DNA from: Acanthopleura granulata
Taxonomy: Eukaryota; Mollusca; Polyplacophora; Chitonida; Chitonidae
Direction: 5' to 3'
Assembly: GCA_016165875.1 (NCBI GenBank)
Contig: JABBOT010000012.1
Location: 5,983,534-6,047,533 of the forward strand
DNA: 64,000 nt
The translations under genes were made by a program, and so were the position numbers. Each line of letters begins with the position of its first letter. The first letter of the stretch is position 1. Below, piece by piece: positions 13,665-26,080 of the stretch. The notes under the pieces were generated by a model. It worked only from the letters and a program-made list of their open reading frames with translations, ran no database searches and was not told where the DNA came from.

Positions 13665-13965
13665 AGCTTACATATCCAGTTTCGACATGGCATTAACAGA
13701 ATTAGGCAATAATGCCATTTGCGATTTATTAGACACCACTGGTCTAGAATTGCTCACGAATGTCGGACTGGAAGCTTATTTGTAAATGCTATGTTGTCAA
13801 CACATTAGAAAAATAGAAAGGAACCAGGCCTTGTTGTCTAAGTCTACAGGTAAACTGCTTTATGCAGGACTGCTCAATAAAAGTCTATGGCATAGAGAGC
13901 CAAACCAGGGCAGCCACGACAGTGTGATTACTGAGACACTAGCTCTACTGGTTGGGACAAAATTA
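13665..13965 (+). repeat. Dispersed family A, 3' part followed by 5' part
   Basis: The left portion carries the family's 3' landmarks ('cagcttacatatcc', 'cactggtctagaatt', 'accaggcctt'). The right portion (about 13888-13965) carries the 5' landmarks ('catagagagccaaacc', 'cacgacagtgtgatta'). The order suggests two head-to-tail copies, each truncated. Confidence 0.65.
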
Positions 13966-13994
13966 TCGCGGAGTCGATTATAAAATTACATACG

Positions 13995-14635
13995 TATAAC
14001 GGACAATGGACAATCAAAATCAATGCCACGAAATATGTATCTGGATTCACTTGTACCAAATTTTGTTGAAACTGGGCAAAAATTCTAGCAGTAATAAGTA
14101 CCATTTTGAAAGAAATGTTAACAAATGCTGTATGAAGAGACAATGAGATGGACTACTGATCATCGAAATGGAAAATGGACACTACGATTTATGTATCTTG
14201 ATGTAGTCTACACTTTAACAATTTGCATTCAAATCAGACAAAACCTGTAGGAGGAGTAGTGCTTTGAAAGATACGTTAACATACGTTGAATGAACAGGCG
14301 GACAGACCGTCAACTGACTATCGAAATTAAAACTCGATACTAGAAATTATGTATCTTGATATATAGTTTACGTTTCGACTAAGTTTCGTTAAAATCTGAT
14401 AAAAACTGTAGGAGAAGTAGGGTTTGGAAAGAAATGTTAATGTGGCACATAAACAAACGGACAGAAGGAGAACCAATTATGGAAATGGAAAATCAATACT
14501 ACGAATTATGTATCTTGATGTAGTCTACACTTGACCCAACTTTCACTGAAATCATTAAAAAAACTAGGAGGAGTACGGTCTTGAAGAAAAAGTTAACAGA
14601 CACCGGACAGACAGACGGACGGACGCCAGACAATT
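13995..14635 (+). repeat. Tandem repeat, about 158 bp x 4
   Basis: Four successive units share 'ttatgtatctt', 'gtagtctaca', an 'aaatc' segment, 'gtaggaggagtag' and a 'gaaagaaatgttaac' end. The 'tatgtat' anchor recurs at 14034, 14190, 14348 and 14507, giving periods of 156, 158 and 159 bp. The last unit ends in a purine-rich 'cagacagacggacgg' tract. Units are diverged, so the array is old. Confidence 0.8.
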
Positions 14636-14922
14636 TACTAATACATAACCTCTTCTGGTCTTGGACCAGTGGATATAAAAACGGCCGCTTGTCAGTATAT
14701 CTGTGTTGGGAGTTCTGCCTTAATGGTAGCAACGTACACGCTGACTTTTCTTTTCCCTTTTCATCCAACAGGCAAAACAAACCATGCAAATAAAAAATTC
14801 TTAACATTATTGTTTAGCCCACGTTTGAAGCTAATTAATATGAAAACAAGATGGCTCATCAAACGATAAGCACTCAACTCTTGACCGTATAACATTTGTA
14901 ACTATAAAAATGCAGCTTTTGA

Positions 14923-15197
14923 TTTATTTGATTGGTGTTTCACGCCGTACTCAAGAATATTGCTCTTATACGACGGCGACCAGCATTGTGGTGGTAGGAA
15001 ACCTGGCAGAGCCCGGGGGAAACTCACTACCCTTCCGCAGGTTACTGGCAGACTTTTCCACATATGGCCAGAGATGAAGCCAGCATGAGCTGGAATCGAG
15101 CTCACAAAGACCACATTAGTGAGAGGCTTGTTGGTCATTGTGCTGAGCTAGAGCGCTAGCCGACTGAGACACGGAGCCCCCTCCCCCTTCCCCCTGT
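14923..15197 (-). mobile_element. SINE family 1, near full-length, with target-site duplication
   Basis: The insertion is on the minus strand: tail and core on the left ('gatttatttgattggtg'), tRNA-like head on the right ('agcgctagccgactgag', the reverse complement of a box A region). It is flanked by 'agcttttga' at 14914-14922 and 15198-15206; the match extends to 12 bp with one mismatch. The outer end has a C-rich addition of about 20 bp. Confidence 0.88.
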
Positions 15198-15206
15198 AGC
15201 TTTTGA

Positions 15207-16925
15207 GATAAAACATTTGGATATCCCATAATGGCTGGTTGCGCTGGTGAAAAAAACTGACTTTTGTCTAATGAGCTTTTATATAGGAACTTGAGTTAGC
15301 AAGCCACTTATCGAATGAGGTATAAGAGACATCCACAAATCAGTGGGGATATACCCGCCAGATTATCGTCTGTTAAGAAAAGGTGGCAACTTCAAAGAGG
15401 TACAATCTCTTCTGCGTCTTGTTGATCCCTTATTTTCACCTAGCCGTGATATGTTGTTAGTTGTCACCCCTGATGGATGAGGCGTATTATTCTACCGGCG
15501 ACCTGGCTTACGATGGTCTATCCCAAGGAGTAGAAAAGAAAATTAAGGGTTAAGACGCTGTGGATGGACAAGATGGGTCTCCTTTTTGAAAGACCATCGA
15601 TGCGTTTCTCTCTCCCTGGGGAATAGCCGGTCAGTCTGGCAAAACTCTCCACTCTAACCCGCGGCCTAGCTCGCCGTGTTTACCTCTGTCACATCTACTG
15701 AGCACAAACTTCCTGATGAGATTCTTCAGGGTTTCTTTTCATAATACTGGGCTGGTCGTATATTGCTCACTCAGAAATGAGAAATGCAGTCCATTCCAGA
15801 CGCTCTGTGAGATTCTGTTTTAAATTCCTGACCACAGAAAATGGGACGGACATGGGATTTCTATGTTGTTGTCTTTTATATTAGAAAGAAGTAACTGTGT
15901 CAATATATTTAATAATAGGAAATCAACATGGCGGCTTGTGGACAATGCCGTATGGTAACAGAAGGACTAGAAAACTAACGACTTCCAAACAAAAGATGAA
16001 AGCAATCTTAAACTGCTCTTAAACAAATCAGCCGCTTTAAAGAAGCTATGTAAATAGCATAAAATATAGTTAGATCTGTTAAATACACATTCTAAACAAC
16101 CCACTGAATGTAGAGTTGGAATATCAATGGTGGATGTAGGCTTCCAACGGACACAGGAAGAACGGCCAGGGGTCTGTATTATATCGGAGGCTTACCGGCC
16201 GGTCTGCACAGGCCCTCCACATAAAGCCCAATTAAGCTAATAATAACTCCATCCCTTCCCACGGCAGCCAGTTCGCTGAGGGAGCATCCTCTCTACTTTA
16301 GCAACTGTCGATTTCTTACATCCCATCGCAAATACATACTAAGTTTAACTACGCCATTGATTAACGTTGACCAAGATCTGAGATTCGTGTGCCGTCAGTT
16401 CTTAAATGAGCATTCCGACCTAATGGCCGCTAGAACAACTTGCACAAAAAAGTAATGATTTAAATGTAATTAAAATATATGAAGAATGTTTGAACAAATA
16501 TGACGTCTTTATGCAAGAGAAAGGTAAAGAAGTTTTCGAAGACGTGAGCATGTTATTATCCTTCAGGCAAAAAATATGTTCAACCATCCTGATGTCTTTT
16601 GTGTAGATACCTTCTATACCTTCTCTATTGATGCCTTGCGTGTCGTACGGCGTGAAAGCCCTGCATTATTCTTTCGTCTCAATCTGCAATGCATTGTGGG
16701 TTTTGAAGTGGGGTTAGAGCTGCCATCGTGACACACGCCCTATGACAGCCGAAGATTTGACATAAAGGGCTAAAATGCTAATAAACAGACGAGTATACGA
16801 AACACCACACAGATAAAAAAATTGAAGAAGCGCGAGTAATCCCTAATGCGTAATGCGTAATTGCATATTTTTGAAACAATGCAAATGAACCGAACTATGT
16901 GTTTTTCTCAGCCTTTTTCTCTCTC
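15207..16925. other. Stretch without a recognisable gene
   Basis: Nothing recognisable; no open frame of note and no repeat seen elsewhere in the window. Confidence 0.5.
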
Positions 16926-16929
16926 AGTT

Positions 16930-17155
16930 TAAACCATACAGGGTAAAACCAGAGCAGCGACGACAGTGTGATAGTTAGCAAATGGTTGAACTCTTGTCAA
17001 TTTACCTCAGGGTTCTATTCTAACTGTTCATGTAAGTGTTTAAAAAGTAACAGCTTACATATCCCCTAGCACCATGGCTTTACCTGAATTATGTAAAACA
17101 ATGCAGTGGTGTTAAATATACTAGACGTCACTGGTCTAGAATAACTAAAAAGGTC
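16930..17155 (+). repeat. Dispersed family A, well-preserved copy
   Basis: The clearest reference copy. It runs from 'gtaaaaccagagcagcgac' through 'tcaatttacctcagg', 'ctaactgttcatgtaagtg', 'cccctagcaccatggc' to 'gtcactggtctagaat'. It defines the landmark order used to recognise the other copies. Confidence 0.8.
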
Positions 17156-17164
17156 ATATATACC

Positions 17165-18820
17165 TTGTGTAGTGTATTCAAATGATCATCTGCAGTGGGC
17201 GTCTAATGTTAATATCTTGTGTATCCATAATTTATTTCATACTTTGTAATGGGTACCCTTTTATGAGAAAGATTATCGTCACCTCAAGGGTACAAAAAAT
17301 CTCCTGCTTATGATTTGTATTCTTCAAAACACCAAAAGAGTTTTTTTTTCATTTAGCAAGGAAGCTGACAATCTAGGCTTCGTCCTTGTGGGAATCTCCA
17401 GCCAATGTTATTCGCCGGCGTATTATTGATGGCAAGCCCATGGACATTTTTGAAGGGTCTGGTTTTGGTGCTTAATATATAAAATAGAAAACGTTTCCCT
17501 TTTAAGACGAAAGCATTGGATGTTTAGGATTTAGAGAGTGTTTGTGTCGATCGTTACTTGGCCCAGTGGATGATCAACAAGGAGACAGATTTCTCGCTCG
17601 ATTGACACCAAGGTGAGAACGCGTTGCTCGGTTAAACTGTACATGTTTCGCATAGTTTCATCACAACAAATGTTTTCTTCCAGAAATCCTCTCACAAACT
17701 TTGTCGGCAGGGTAAAGTGTCGAACTGTCACAGTGGCCGTAGAACCAGGAAGCACCATCATAAAAGGCTAACAACGCGGGTCTGTTGTCACAGCCATTTG
17801 TGTGTACGTATCTGGCCCGCTTCACAATGGCGTTAGGCATTACATCTCTTATGACAAGGCTAGCATGGACAGTTTTCTCATGACAAGGTCGCTCCAGCCA
17901 TTACGTACGGAATAAAGTTGAATCCTCACCAAACTAATCAAGAAAAAATGTCCAATCTAAACGGGTTATCGAGGTTAGGTTCATAGCCAATACTGTGGGA
18001 ACTTGTCCACAAACAACATTATGTACATTTGCACATAACAACTGTTACGTCGCTCTGCTTGAAAGAAGTACACTGGACCCTCTCCTGTTTGAATGCACAT
18101 GATCGCATTCGTTTTACTCAAACCATTGCGCGGAATCTTCTTGCAAATTCATAGACTTGTTATACACTCCTTATGGGACAATACGAACCAGTATATCACA
18201 GAGTTACTTAAAAGCAACTTTTAAGAACCAACTCATTGCGGAAACGTAAGTGATAAACAAAATAATCGTCAAATCGAGATCAAGTCTATTTTAACAACAA
18301 AGCTTTTTCTGCGAAAAATATCTATATTTTCATATTCATGTCGTGGAAAATAAATAATACCGGTGGATTGAATTCAGCAGTATAATCCTTGCAGTATTAT
18401 TCCATTTAGAATGAATGACTTTGGTTTACGTCATATTAACAATATCGAGAGGTAACATGGCGTCGATCCATTCAGAATATCGTAACGTCTATACAAGATG
18501 TCGTAAAGTGTAAAGCGTTTAGTTTCCGTCCCAGTTTCGACACGTTGAGCTCTAGTTCTCTGTTTGAGCTACAGAAAACTGGGTGGAATACAGTCCTTGG
18601 GATGTATTATCAAGTTATCTTCAGAAGTAACAGGCGTCTGTAATACAGAAATAGAGGTCAGAGATTACCATATTGTGCTGTATCTCTCGTTGTATCCCGT
18701 AAAACTGTGAGATTCTACAACGATGTCAGTGGCACGGCTAACACAAACATTCTGAGAAGACGTTATAAACTGGGCGTACACATCACTGGTAGGAGGGCCA
18801 TTCTGTGGGGAGGCAAAGAC
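17165..18820. other. Stretch without a recognisable gene
   Basis: A 76-codon minus-strand frame (17761-17531) is open but has no recognised domain and only weak splice context. The rest shows nothing recognisable. Confidence 0.4.
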
Positions 18821-18824
18821 ATAC

Positions 18825-18948
18825 CTTGTCCAGAGGACCACAGCATGGGCACTCGACGGCCATCAATGATGTAAAGATCGAGGCGAATATGCAAGGTGCT
18901 CAGCAGATTCTTGTCAATTTTGAAGAGATTGACAACTGAGTTTTGCTT
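18825..18948 (-). CDS. Candidate unidentified internal exon
   Basis: On the minus strand a TAG acceptor (18951-18949) is followed by 41 open codons ending at a good donor (GACAAG|GTATGT, 18825/18824). The peptide contains NLFKIDKNLLSTL and LYIIDGRRVPMLWSSGQ. The 'IDGRRVPMLWSSGQ' part faintly recalls the W-x-x-G-x-P turn of C-type lectin-like domains, but the diagnostic cysteines are not visible, so I do not assign it. The acceptor has a poor pyrimidine tract. Confidence 0.2.
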
Positions 18949-19307
18949 CTAGCGTGTTTAACTTAGGTGGGCTTGTTGAAGATGCCCTTTCGAACGCTGA
19001 TGAGATATATTGAATATCTTTACGATTTGATGATGTGCCAAACGAAATATGCATGTGGGGACAGCAATCGCAAGGTCAGCCTATCTGATGGCAGACGGAC
19101 TGGTAATTGGAATTTTGGCACTAAGCCCAGCTGGGTGAAACATCTCCGGGTTTCACATCGCACCTTGGATTATTGTCATATTTTGGGCACAATTAGGCCT
19201 TTGAATACACTCAGTCTTCAAGGTAGGGACATTGAGACGTGTCTTGAGAAGGCTTAATTAGCCGGAATATGTACTGTGGAATACAGTCAGAGTAGACATT
19301 TTCATAT

Positions 19308-19320
19308 CCCCCCCCCCCCC
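19308..19320 (+). repeat. Homopolymer run of 13 C
   Basis: An uninterrupted C run in AT-rich surroundings; also a likely site of sequencing-length error. Confidence 0.9.
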
Positions 19321-19324
19321 GTGA

Positions 19325-21595
19325 CAGAATTTGTAAGTTCCATGAGGGAAGTGGGATGAGGGATTAACTAAACTGGGCGAGCATGAACTTATTAGCATCA
19401 GTATAGCACCCGTCCAGAGCACATTGACTTTGTAATCAACGCTAAGGCGGTGTGTGACCTTGCAATTCACGCAGTTCGTGTTGTACACAGGGCATTGCGA
19501 ATGGATCAGTCATAACCGTACAACTGTTTGTTGACTTTCACTTCGGTTATCAGAGGCACAACTGGGCAGACTTGCGGGAGAAAGGCGACTCGGGAGACAG
19601 ACCAGGTCTTGTCTTAACAAGGGGGAGGTGTTGTAAGGATTATTTGTCAATAGAGGCAGACGTGCAGATGTGTTGACCCGACCCCTCCAACGGTTAACAC
19701 CCGGGTTTGATTTCTTCCTGTAATGCCAGCCAAAGCATACTGCTGCTTTTTTATCTCGTAATCTGGAAATGTTTATGAACCAGCTATACATATGCATAAT
19801 AGAAATCATTTAGTCTTTTGTATATGCCACGAATTACGTCCTTTCTTGACCTGAGTCGCAGCGATACAGAAACGCTTAATCCCTGAAACACATACGGATA
19901 TATGTCTTGACAAGTCCAATATTAACTGGTTTTAATTTCAGGAGACAACAATAGAAAATCATATACATTTGGGTTATAATGCTTGCCTTTGGAAAAATGA
20001 CAGATGTTGTAGGTATCCCCACTCCCACGCGCTTGCAGTATCCAAGGATCCAAGCCAATCTCATGTTTGCTGTGTAATCTTGTCTTTAACTAGGTTCCTG
20101 CAATCTACCCGCTTTTGATTTTTTTTTTGTGCTCAGGCCAATAAAGGCCAGGCAGTGTACAGATAGATCGCCAAAAGATTTATATCTTTTCGGAAAGAAG
20201 TTTGATTCTGCTAGCCAAGAGGAAAATCACACAAGAAGTCTGTCAGTAAGCTGAGCGCTGCTCGTAATCCGCCTGCCGTAAGCCTGCCTCTGATCATATG
20301 AGGTTACAAGCCCATCCTACTGCCAAATCTGTCCCTGGAGAGGGAATCAAATGGTTCTACCTTGAATTTTGGTATTCTGTAAACCTACACGACATTGGTC
20401 ATTGGTTGGTCATTCCTCACTCATAATAAATCGTCAAGAAAGGAAACTTTAATTTTGTGTAATGATGGGTTTGACCTATATTTCCAACACTGAAGATCTT
20501 CTATGTCAACAAACAACCAACTCCAAACTTGTCGTCTTTTTTTTTTACACATGCGGACAAGGAGTTTTCCACATTCGAAGGCCGCCTTTGTGAAATTGTC
20601 TTTCTCAGTTTACTCAGAATGTTTCATGCGATCGGTGACAATCCCTAATAAATCTGAAGTTCCCAGGTTCCCGAGTTTGAAGGAGATGAGACGAATAACT
20701 GGATCATTTAAGGGATCAATTCAGTAGCCCGAAACCAGCCTGTAAAAAGTTCCTCTAGTTGTCTTAACCCACAAGCCGTGCTCTAACACACGACTAACAC
20801 ATCATGGAAGTACAGAGTGCAAACAATAATACAGAGTTGCGTGCAAAAATATCTCAAAAACAAAACTAATGCACACAAGAGACGGAAATTTCCTGTTTGT
20901 GAATAATAAAAAATCACTCTGACATAGTTAAAACATAGTTCTTCCGAGATACAATGACAAAGAATCAGAGATGAAATGACCAGAGATTCTCATGACAAAA
21001 ACCTTTAACTGATGACTTTATTTTGGAGCAAATTTAAATGTCCTCAAGTGGAGACTCATTCCAAGCAAAACCTTACCCTAAACACATTTAAAAAGGTACC
21101 AACTCAGTTTTACTTCAAAACAATGTCTGTTGGCTATGTAAAGGCTCATAGGTTAAGAAATCAATTAATCGACTTTCTTGCAATACGAACTCTTAGATAA
21201 CTACCCAAAATGAAATGTTGTTTGAAGAAGGTTAAAATTTTTATGTGAATGAAGCCAAATGTATCATATGCTGATCTTCGCTTGAGATTGTCATGATGTA
21301 AGTGCGAAGGGTACCAAGCGTATGGCCATGCGGTGAGTAGCAGGCTTTTTTACCTTATTGTCATGAACATGATGTTAAAATTCTCTAATTCAGTGTTATA
21401 ATTGGCATGACATGCACAGTTTAACGCAGTTGTTTGTAAGCAGCACTATCTGCACCGACTTCTTCATGTTATATGCCCAAGCTTTACTTCGTCATATGCT
21501 TTGTTTCTCGAAATTCGATAATTTCCTTGTTATTCTTTGGAGAATTTACATGATGAAAAAAAAAGAAAAAGAAAACGATTCCTTCACAAAGCATG
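19325..21595. other. Stretch without a recognisable gene
   Basis: Nothing recognisable beyond short T-runs (20118-20129, 20538-20547). The open frames at 19510-19809 (-) and 20503-20727 (+) have no domain or splice support. Confidence 0.45.
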
Positions 21596-21596
21596 G

Positions 21597-21690
21597 AAAA
21601 AGTATAACCAGAACAGTGAAGGACGGTGTCATAGTTGGTACATGGTCACGAGTAAGCTGTGAAATGTGGTCTCCTCTCAGCTAGTTAGGG
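21597..21690 (+). repeat. Dispersed family A, degraded 5' part
   Basis: Contains 'aaccagaacagtgaaggac', 'gtcatagttgg' and 'acatggtcacg', at spacings like those in the other copies. More diverged than most. Confidence 0.45.
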
Positions 21691-21699
21691 CCTTAGTAA

Positions 21700-23085
21700 G
21701 AATTTTTCCTAAATGGTCGAGAAAATTCTTAAACAGCTCCAACTACAGACTCTATCATCACGCTATGGGCATAACTAGGTGAAAATAATACGAAACCTCA
21801 CGCCAAAATTGTCTTGCATGAGGTTTCATACGTGAGGACTGATCGTAATCATATATGAAAGCTATATGTATGTGGGGTGAATGTTCTTTGATTTCAAATG
21901 TCTATGCCCCAAAAGATTGAAACACAACTGTTTGCTGTGAATTAACTTTGTCAGCGAATTGCACACAGTCACAAATGAACCAGATGTATACATATAAATA
22001 GTACATAGCAAAACACGAAATTATTAATAAATTCACGTTGCAACAGTATAAAAGTGGCGTTTTGCTATATAATCATTCATATATAGTTCTAAACACACAG
22101 CAACAACTTGATTTCTTTCAAGCACAAATGCATACAAATACTACATTTGTTTATTTTCAATTCGCCCTAGTTTTAATTTAAATTAACCGGATTGTTCAAA
22201 AGGTGATAAAAGTTGAGTCACATTTAAATTTAAATACCAGTCTCATTCCATTACAAAAGCAACTGTGACTTCATTTTAAAATTTAGTTAATAACACAATT
22301 AACTAATGGTGCCGTTTCAAACAACTGAAACCTTGTTTAGTTTACTTGCAATTTTATTCTAAAAACTAACTAATACCTTAGTTGAAACAGATATGAGTTA
22401 TGGTTCCGTTTTGGATTTTGGAGGAATCAGTAGCATTGTCACCACACGTGGGTCCTGAAGACGTTTAACAATGTTTTTACAAACCTTTTACATATTAATG
22501 TTAATACCACTGAGAATTTACCTTGAGTATGGAATGTAGTTACAGATGCACTTTAACACAGGTGACACGGGTCGCATCGACTGGGTTTTAAATACGGTGT
22601 CAGAAGTAGAAACTGTGCTGATTTGTCTCTTTGTAAACAAAACGGGATCAGATATTCTATTAACTTTTTGTACCACACTGGGTTATTTTTGGAAGTATCT
22701 AAAAGTTCCCGCAAACAACACGAAATACAATACACTGTGTTATATGGCAGGTTATGGATTACAGAAGACGAGAACCGTGTTCCTGTTACGAAACAGCGAT
22801 GCAGAGTTCAAGAAAACGGTCTTACCTTGCAAATTCCGGGTGTATGGATACCACTACGTAACCCTCCTCGCAGGGACCCCAGCCTGAATCGCCAATCTCC
22901 GGCTATGGTATGGCTAACGTGCTGCTTTGTCGACTGCTGTTCGAATTTACAGTAACCGATCAGTCTTTGGTGACAGGTAACACCAAAAGTTAGGTATGGA
23001 ATCGCTGGCAGACAGGTAGGTATTACAACTAGTATGGCACCTAATCCGGGGGTAAGGTAAAGCCCCCGATATTAAACGTGTCCCT
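21700..23085. other. Stretch without a recognisable gene
   Basis: AT-rich to about 22500. Two overlapping plus-strand frames at 22546-22955 are incompatible with each other. The minus strand has a strong donor-like site (GCAAG|GTAAGA at about 22828) after a short open stretch, but no product is recognised. Confidence 0.4.
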
Positions 23086-23089
23086 TGAT

Positions 23090-23437
23090 TCAGCTGAGCT
23101 TGTGAGACTTTCCTTCAGCCTTCTCTGCGACAAGTGTTTCAACCCCCTGCACTGGCAGTTCGATAAATATTGAAAGTAGGGAGCTCGTTGCAGTTGGTTG
23201 GCTTGATCGGTGGAGGTGCTCCAAATGGAGTGGGGCCGGTAACGTGTTCCAATACGGAGGAGGAGGTTTGGAGGGGGATACTCCGTTGGCCGACTCTGTC
23301 AACTGCCAACCCAGTTTCCCGCTGTATCCCCGGGTTTCTATTGATCCGCCGGGCACAGGAGCCCGAAGAGCAAACCGCTCTCCCGTGATTTCGACTTCAG
23401 TTGTCCGCGGGAGCTCGCAATCCGGACTTTTCCCCAA
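23090..23437 (-). CDS. CpG-rich block with candidate exon of 115 codons
   Basis: This interval has roughly two dozen CpG dinucleotides in 350 bp, unlike the surrounding AT-rich DNA. The minus strand is open for 115 codons; the product is hydrophilic and proline/serine-rich with a KPPPPYW motif and an acidic/basic C-terminus (ETLVAEKAEGKS). No conserved domain is recognised. An overlapping plus-strand frame (23170-23453) is also open, as expected where stop codons are rare in GC-rich DNA. The alternative is a CpG-rich regulatory region or the 5' part of a retroelement. Confidence 0.2.
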   Translation of the reverse strand: MGKSPDCELPRTTEVEITGERFALRAPVPGGSIETRGYSGKLGWQLTESANGVSPSKPPPPYWNTLPAPLHLEHLHRSSQPTATSSLLSIFIELPVQGVETLVAEKAEGKSHKLS

Positions 23438-23439
23438 AC

Positions 23440-25885
23440 CCTGTCTCGATTAAGTGTTCGTCTACACACAGTTTACCCACACATCGGCACAAACGTTGTA
23501 CTCCGTGATATAGCTTTATGAGACGTGCATCTCCAAAACCCTACAACAAACGATATATATAACTGATATCGAATATAGGGTTCGACGGCCCCTGCATTGG
23601 CGAGAATGTGAGAAGCTCCAGCCTTCGTTTGAACACATATGCTGTCTCTAAACACGTCAAGTGGTCCTTAAATCTGACTGACAGGACAAGGGATGGCTTA
23701 TCATCGTCAGGTCCCTAACTATTGCCTCGATGGCTCTGATCTGGCCTTATGCATGACGATAGTCCCATCCTCGCCACTGGCTGGAACCTCGTTATGCCAC
23801 GGACGGACAAAATCCTCTAAATATACATATTCATGTGTTGCCCAACTTTATAAGGATTTCGCAGTCGTCCATAAAAGCAAAACAAAAAGGTAGTGTCACA
23901 TTTCCGAAGGTACATGAGGTGAATGTCACTGGAGTGCAGATTATCCTTACTTAAATCACTGAAAGGTAATGTGGTGCTAACGATGGATTTGTCATCCGGA
24001 GAAACTACACCTTTGGAGGAACAGCCACTTTTTTCAAATTCAAGGATGGGGTCTCACATATCAATGCAACAATTGCGATGAAATGATCACCTTACAGAGT
24101 AAACAAATCATTTTAATGACACAATCGTTTTGTTCGTATTTTTCTAGCAGGTTAAATATTTGGTTTTGATATTGAGCCGCGTTGTCATAATTACCCAGTC
24201 GCCGTCTTCGATTAGGGCCATGACAATGAAAGAAGAAATATTATTGACGGACTAGGGTGGACTATATCAAAGCAACCTGCAAACAAATTCAGACAACAAT
24301 ATAACATCCTCTTAAACACATCTAAAAACACGATACCGTTTGTGTACCGGGTCTGTGACGAGCTCATTAAGCTATTAAGGAAATGGGCCAGTTGGCTTTT
24401 TTATTTTACAAACGCAATCCAACAAATAGTCATGTGCTCATCAAATAAATTTGCGAACAAGACCCTGCCAGCAAATAAAGATGACACTATAGTTTCGATC
24501 GTTATGGATATTTAACGCCGGGAATTATCTTTTAATTAAAATTCCAACCCTACGAAACACGCCGATGCACAAGTCAGGCCACAGACACAACCTTGCTTCA
24601 CAGCCATGTGTTTCGTGCAGATCATTGATTGGTTTTGGTACATATTTGATCTTCTTAGTTCTCAGATGAAACGAAAACAGTAAACTGTCGATCAGTACAC
24701 CAGAAAACATTCAGAAAGAAAATCTAATCCAAAACTGATGTAAACAAGTCATGTTCCAAATAACATTTCGTTTCTTGGCCTAGTAGTGCCATCGGATCCC
24801 CCGCCATATGGCATAATGCGTATAAACAATATTACAGACATGAGTATTGAATAAAATTTCTTTTCTGACATAGATATCTTTCGGTATGAATTAACAAACT
24901 CAAGCAGTTTTGTCAGAAAATAGAGTTTGATACAGTACTTTGTTACCTCCATTACGTAATTATTATGGCTAAACATACGCAAACAATATGTCTAACATGA
25001 TATTTTACTTGGTTAACAGGAACGTTTTAAATCTCTATATGCCATGCAACGGATGAAGATGTGATCAGTTCATTGAACTGCTCGTATGCTCTGTGTTTAG
25101 ATGTCAGCTTTTCCGGAGCATTGGTCACACACTACTAATAAAGCAATATTAGTATAAAACGTCCCGAGTTTGCAACTTCCTTTAAATTACCTTCATATTC
25201 TTCATTCATGAAGGCATCCTGTTAACATTGCCGAGCTATGTTTGAGGGGATTGTAGAAGACCGCCTATGATTTGATAGCTTTCTATCAGGAATCCCGACT
25301 GTCACCTGAGGAGAGTTGAAGAGGAGAAACGGATATGCTTCTGGAAACATAACATGGATTTCGCGAGTCTTGTAAATCCCTTAATTTAGAAACGCTTAAT
25401 GCAGACTGTGAACCATGTCTTTAACACTTGTCAGAGAGGTTCATATCACCTGATCCATGAACAAAATCAGGAACACATTGTTACCTTCACCATACGTCAA
25501 GATGTACATATAAAGCACATAATCACGGTCTTCAGTATTTAAAATAATGAAATATCAGGACACTTAGAGATCGGTTTTTATGATATTTTTCCTTTTTGGT
25601 AATCGAAAGGCCTAGGGTAAGGTCCCACAACCTTGGTTTTTCCATATCCTTCAAAGACGCTTGATTTCCAGAAAAGTACGTTTTCAGCGAGATAGGACAA
25701 TGGAATATTTGTCATTTACCCGTTAAAAAGGGTAATCGACGGCTTCATTCGACTTTATTGTGGTTTAGCAAAAAGGTTAAAAGTTGGAGAATTTACCGAG
25801 AATTTTGCTGTGTATGGACAAGCGGGATTTCGATCTTAGAGCCGGGCAAATGCAGACAGAACAAAGAGCTGTTTGTTCGGAGAAC
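23440..25885. other. Stretch without a recognisable gene
   Basis: No domain, RNA gene or shared repeat recognised; AT-rich throughout. Confidence 0.45.
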
Positions 25886-25888
25886 TAG

Positions 25889-26080
25889 CAGACGGGGAGA
25901 TGTGATCTGGTATGTCAGCCATGAGTGGAGCCTCGCCGTTGGAATTGCACACCACATGATTCCCAAATTCTCCTCGGCAATTTTCGAAACGACTCAAAAC
26001 CTGGTATTGTACGTTTTCACAGGCAACAACAATTGGAGACATTCAAATGTAAACGTTCAGATCGACTTTGACGGCTCCGT
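25889..26080 (+). CDS. Candidate unidentified internal exon
   Basis: A TAG acceptor at 25887-25888 opens 64 codons to a strong donor (CCGT|GTGAGAAG, 26080/26081); unspliced, the frame stops at 26082. Codons end mainly in G or C. The peptide includes VIWYVSHEWSLAVGI and VLYVFTGNNN followed by VNVQIDFDGS. The last part has a beta-strand-like alternation that recalls PLAT/C2-type sandwiches, but this is an impression rather than a match. No partner exon is identified. Confidence 0.2.

Noticed and set aside
17531..17761. 76-codon minus frame with balanced codon use
   Set aside because: Looked exon-like, but no convincing acceptor and no recognised family; kept only as a note.
22546..22955. Overlapping 113- and 110-codon plus frames, one with an Ig-like string (RCRVQENGLTLQI)
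   Set aside because: The resemblance to an immunoglobulin F-strand region is not backed by the expected upstream Cys-Trp or downstream D-x-G-x-Y-x-C, and the two frames contradict each other.
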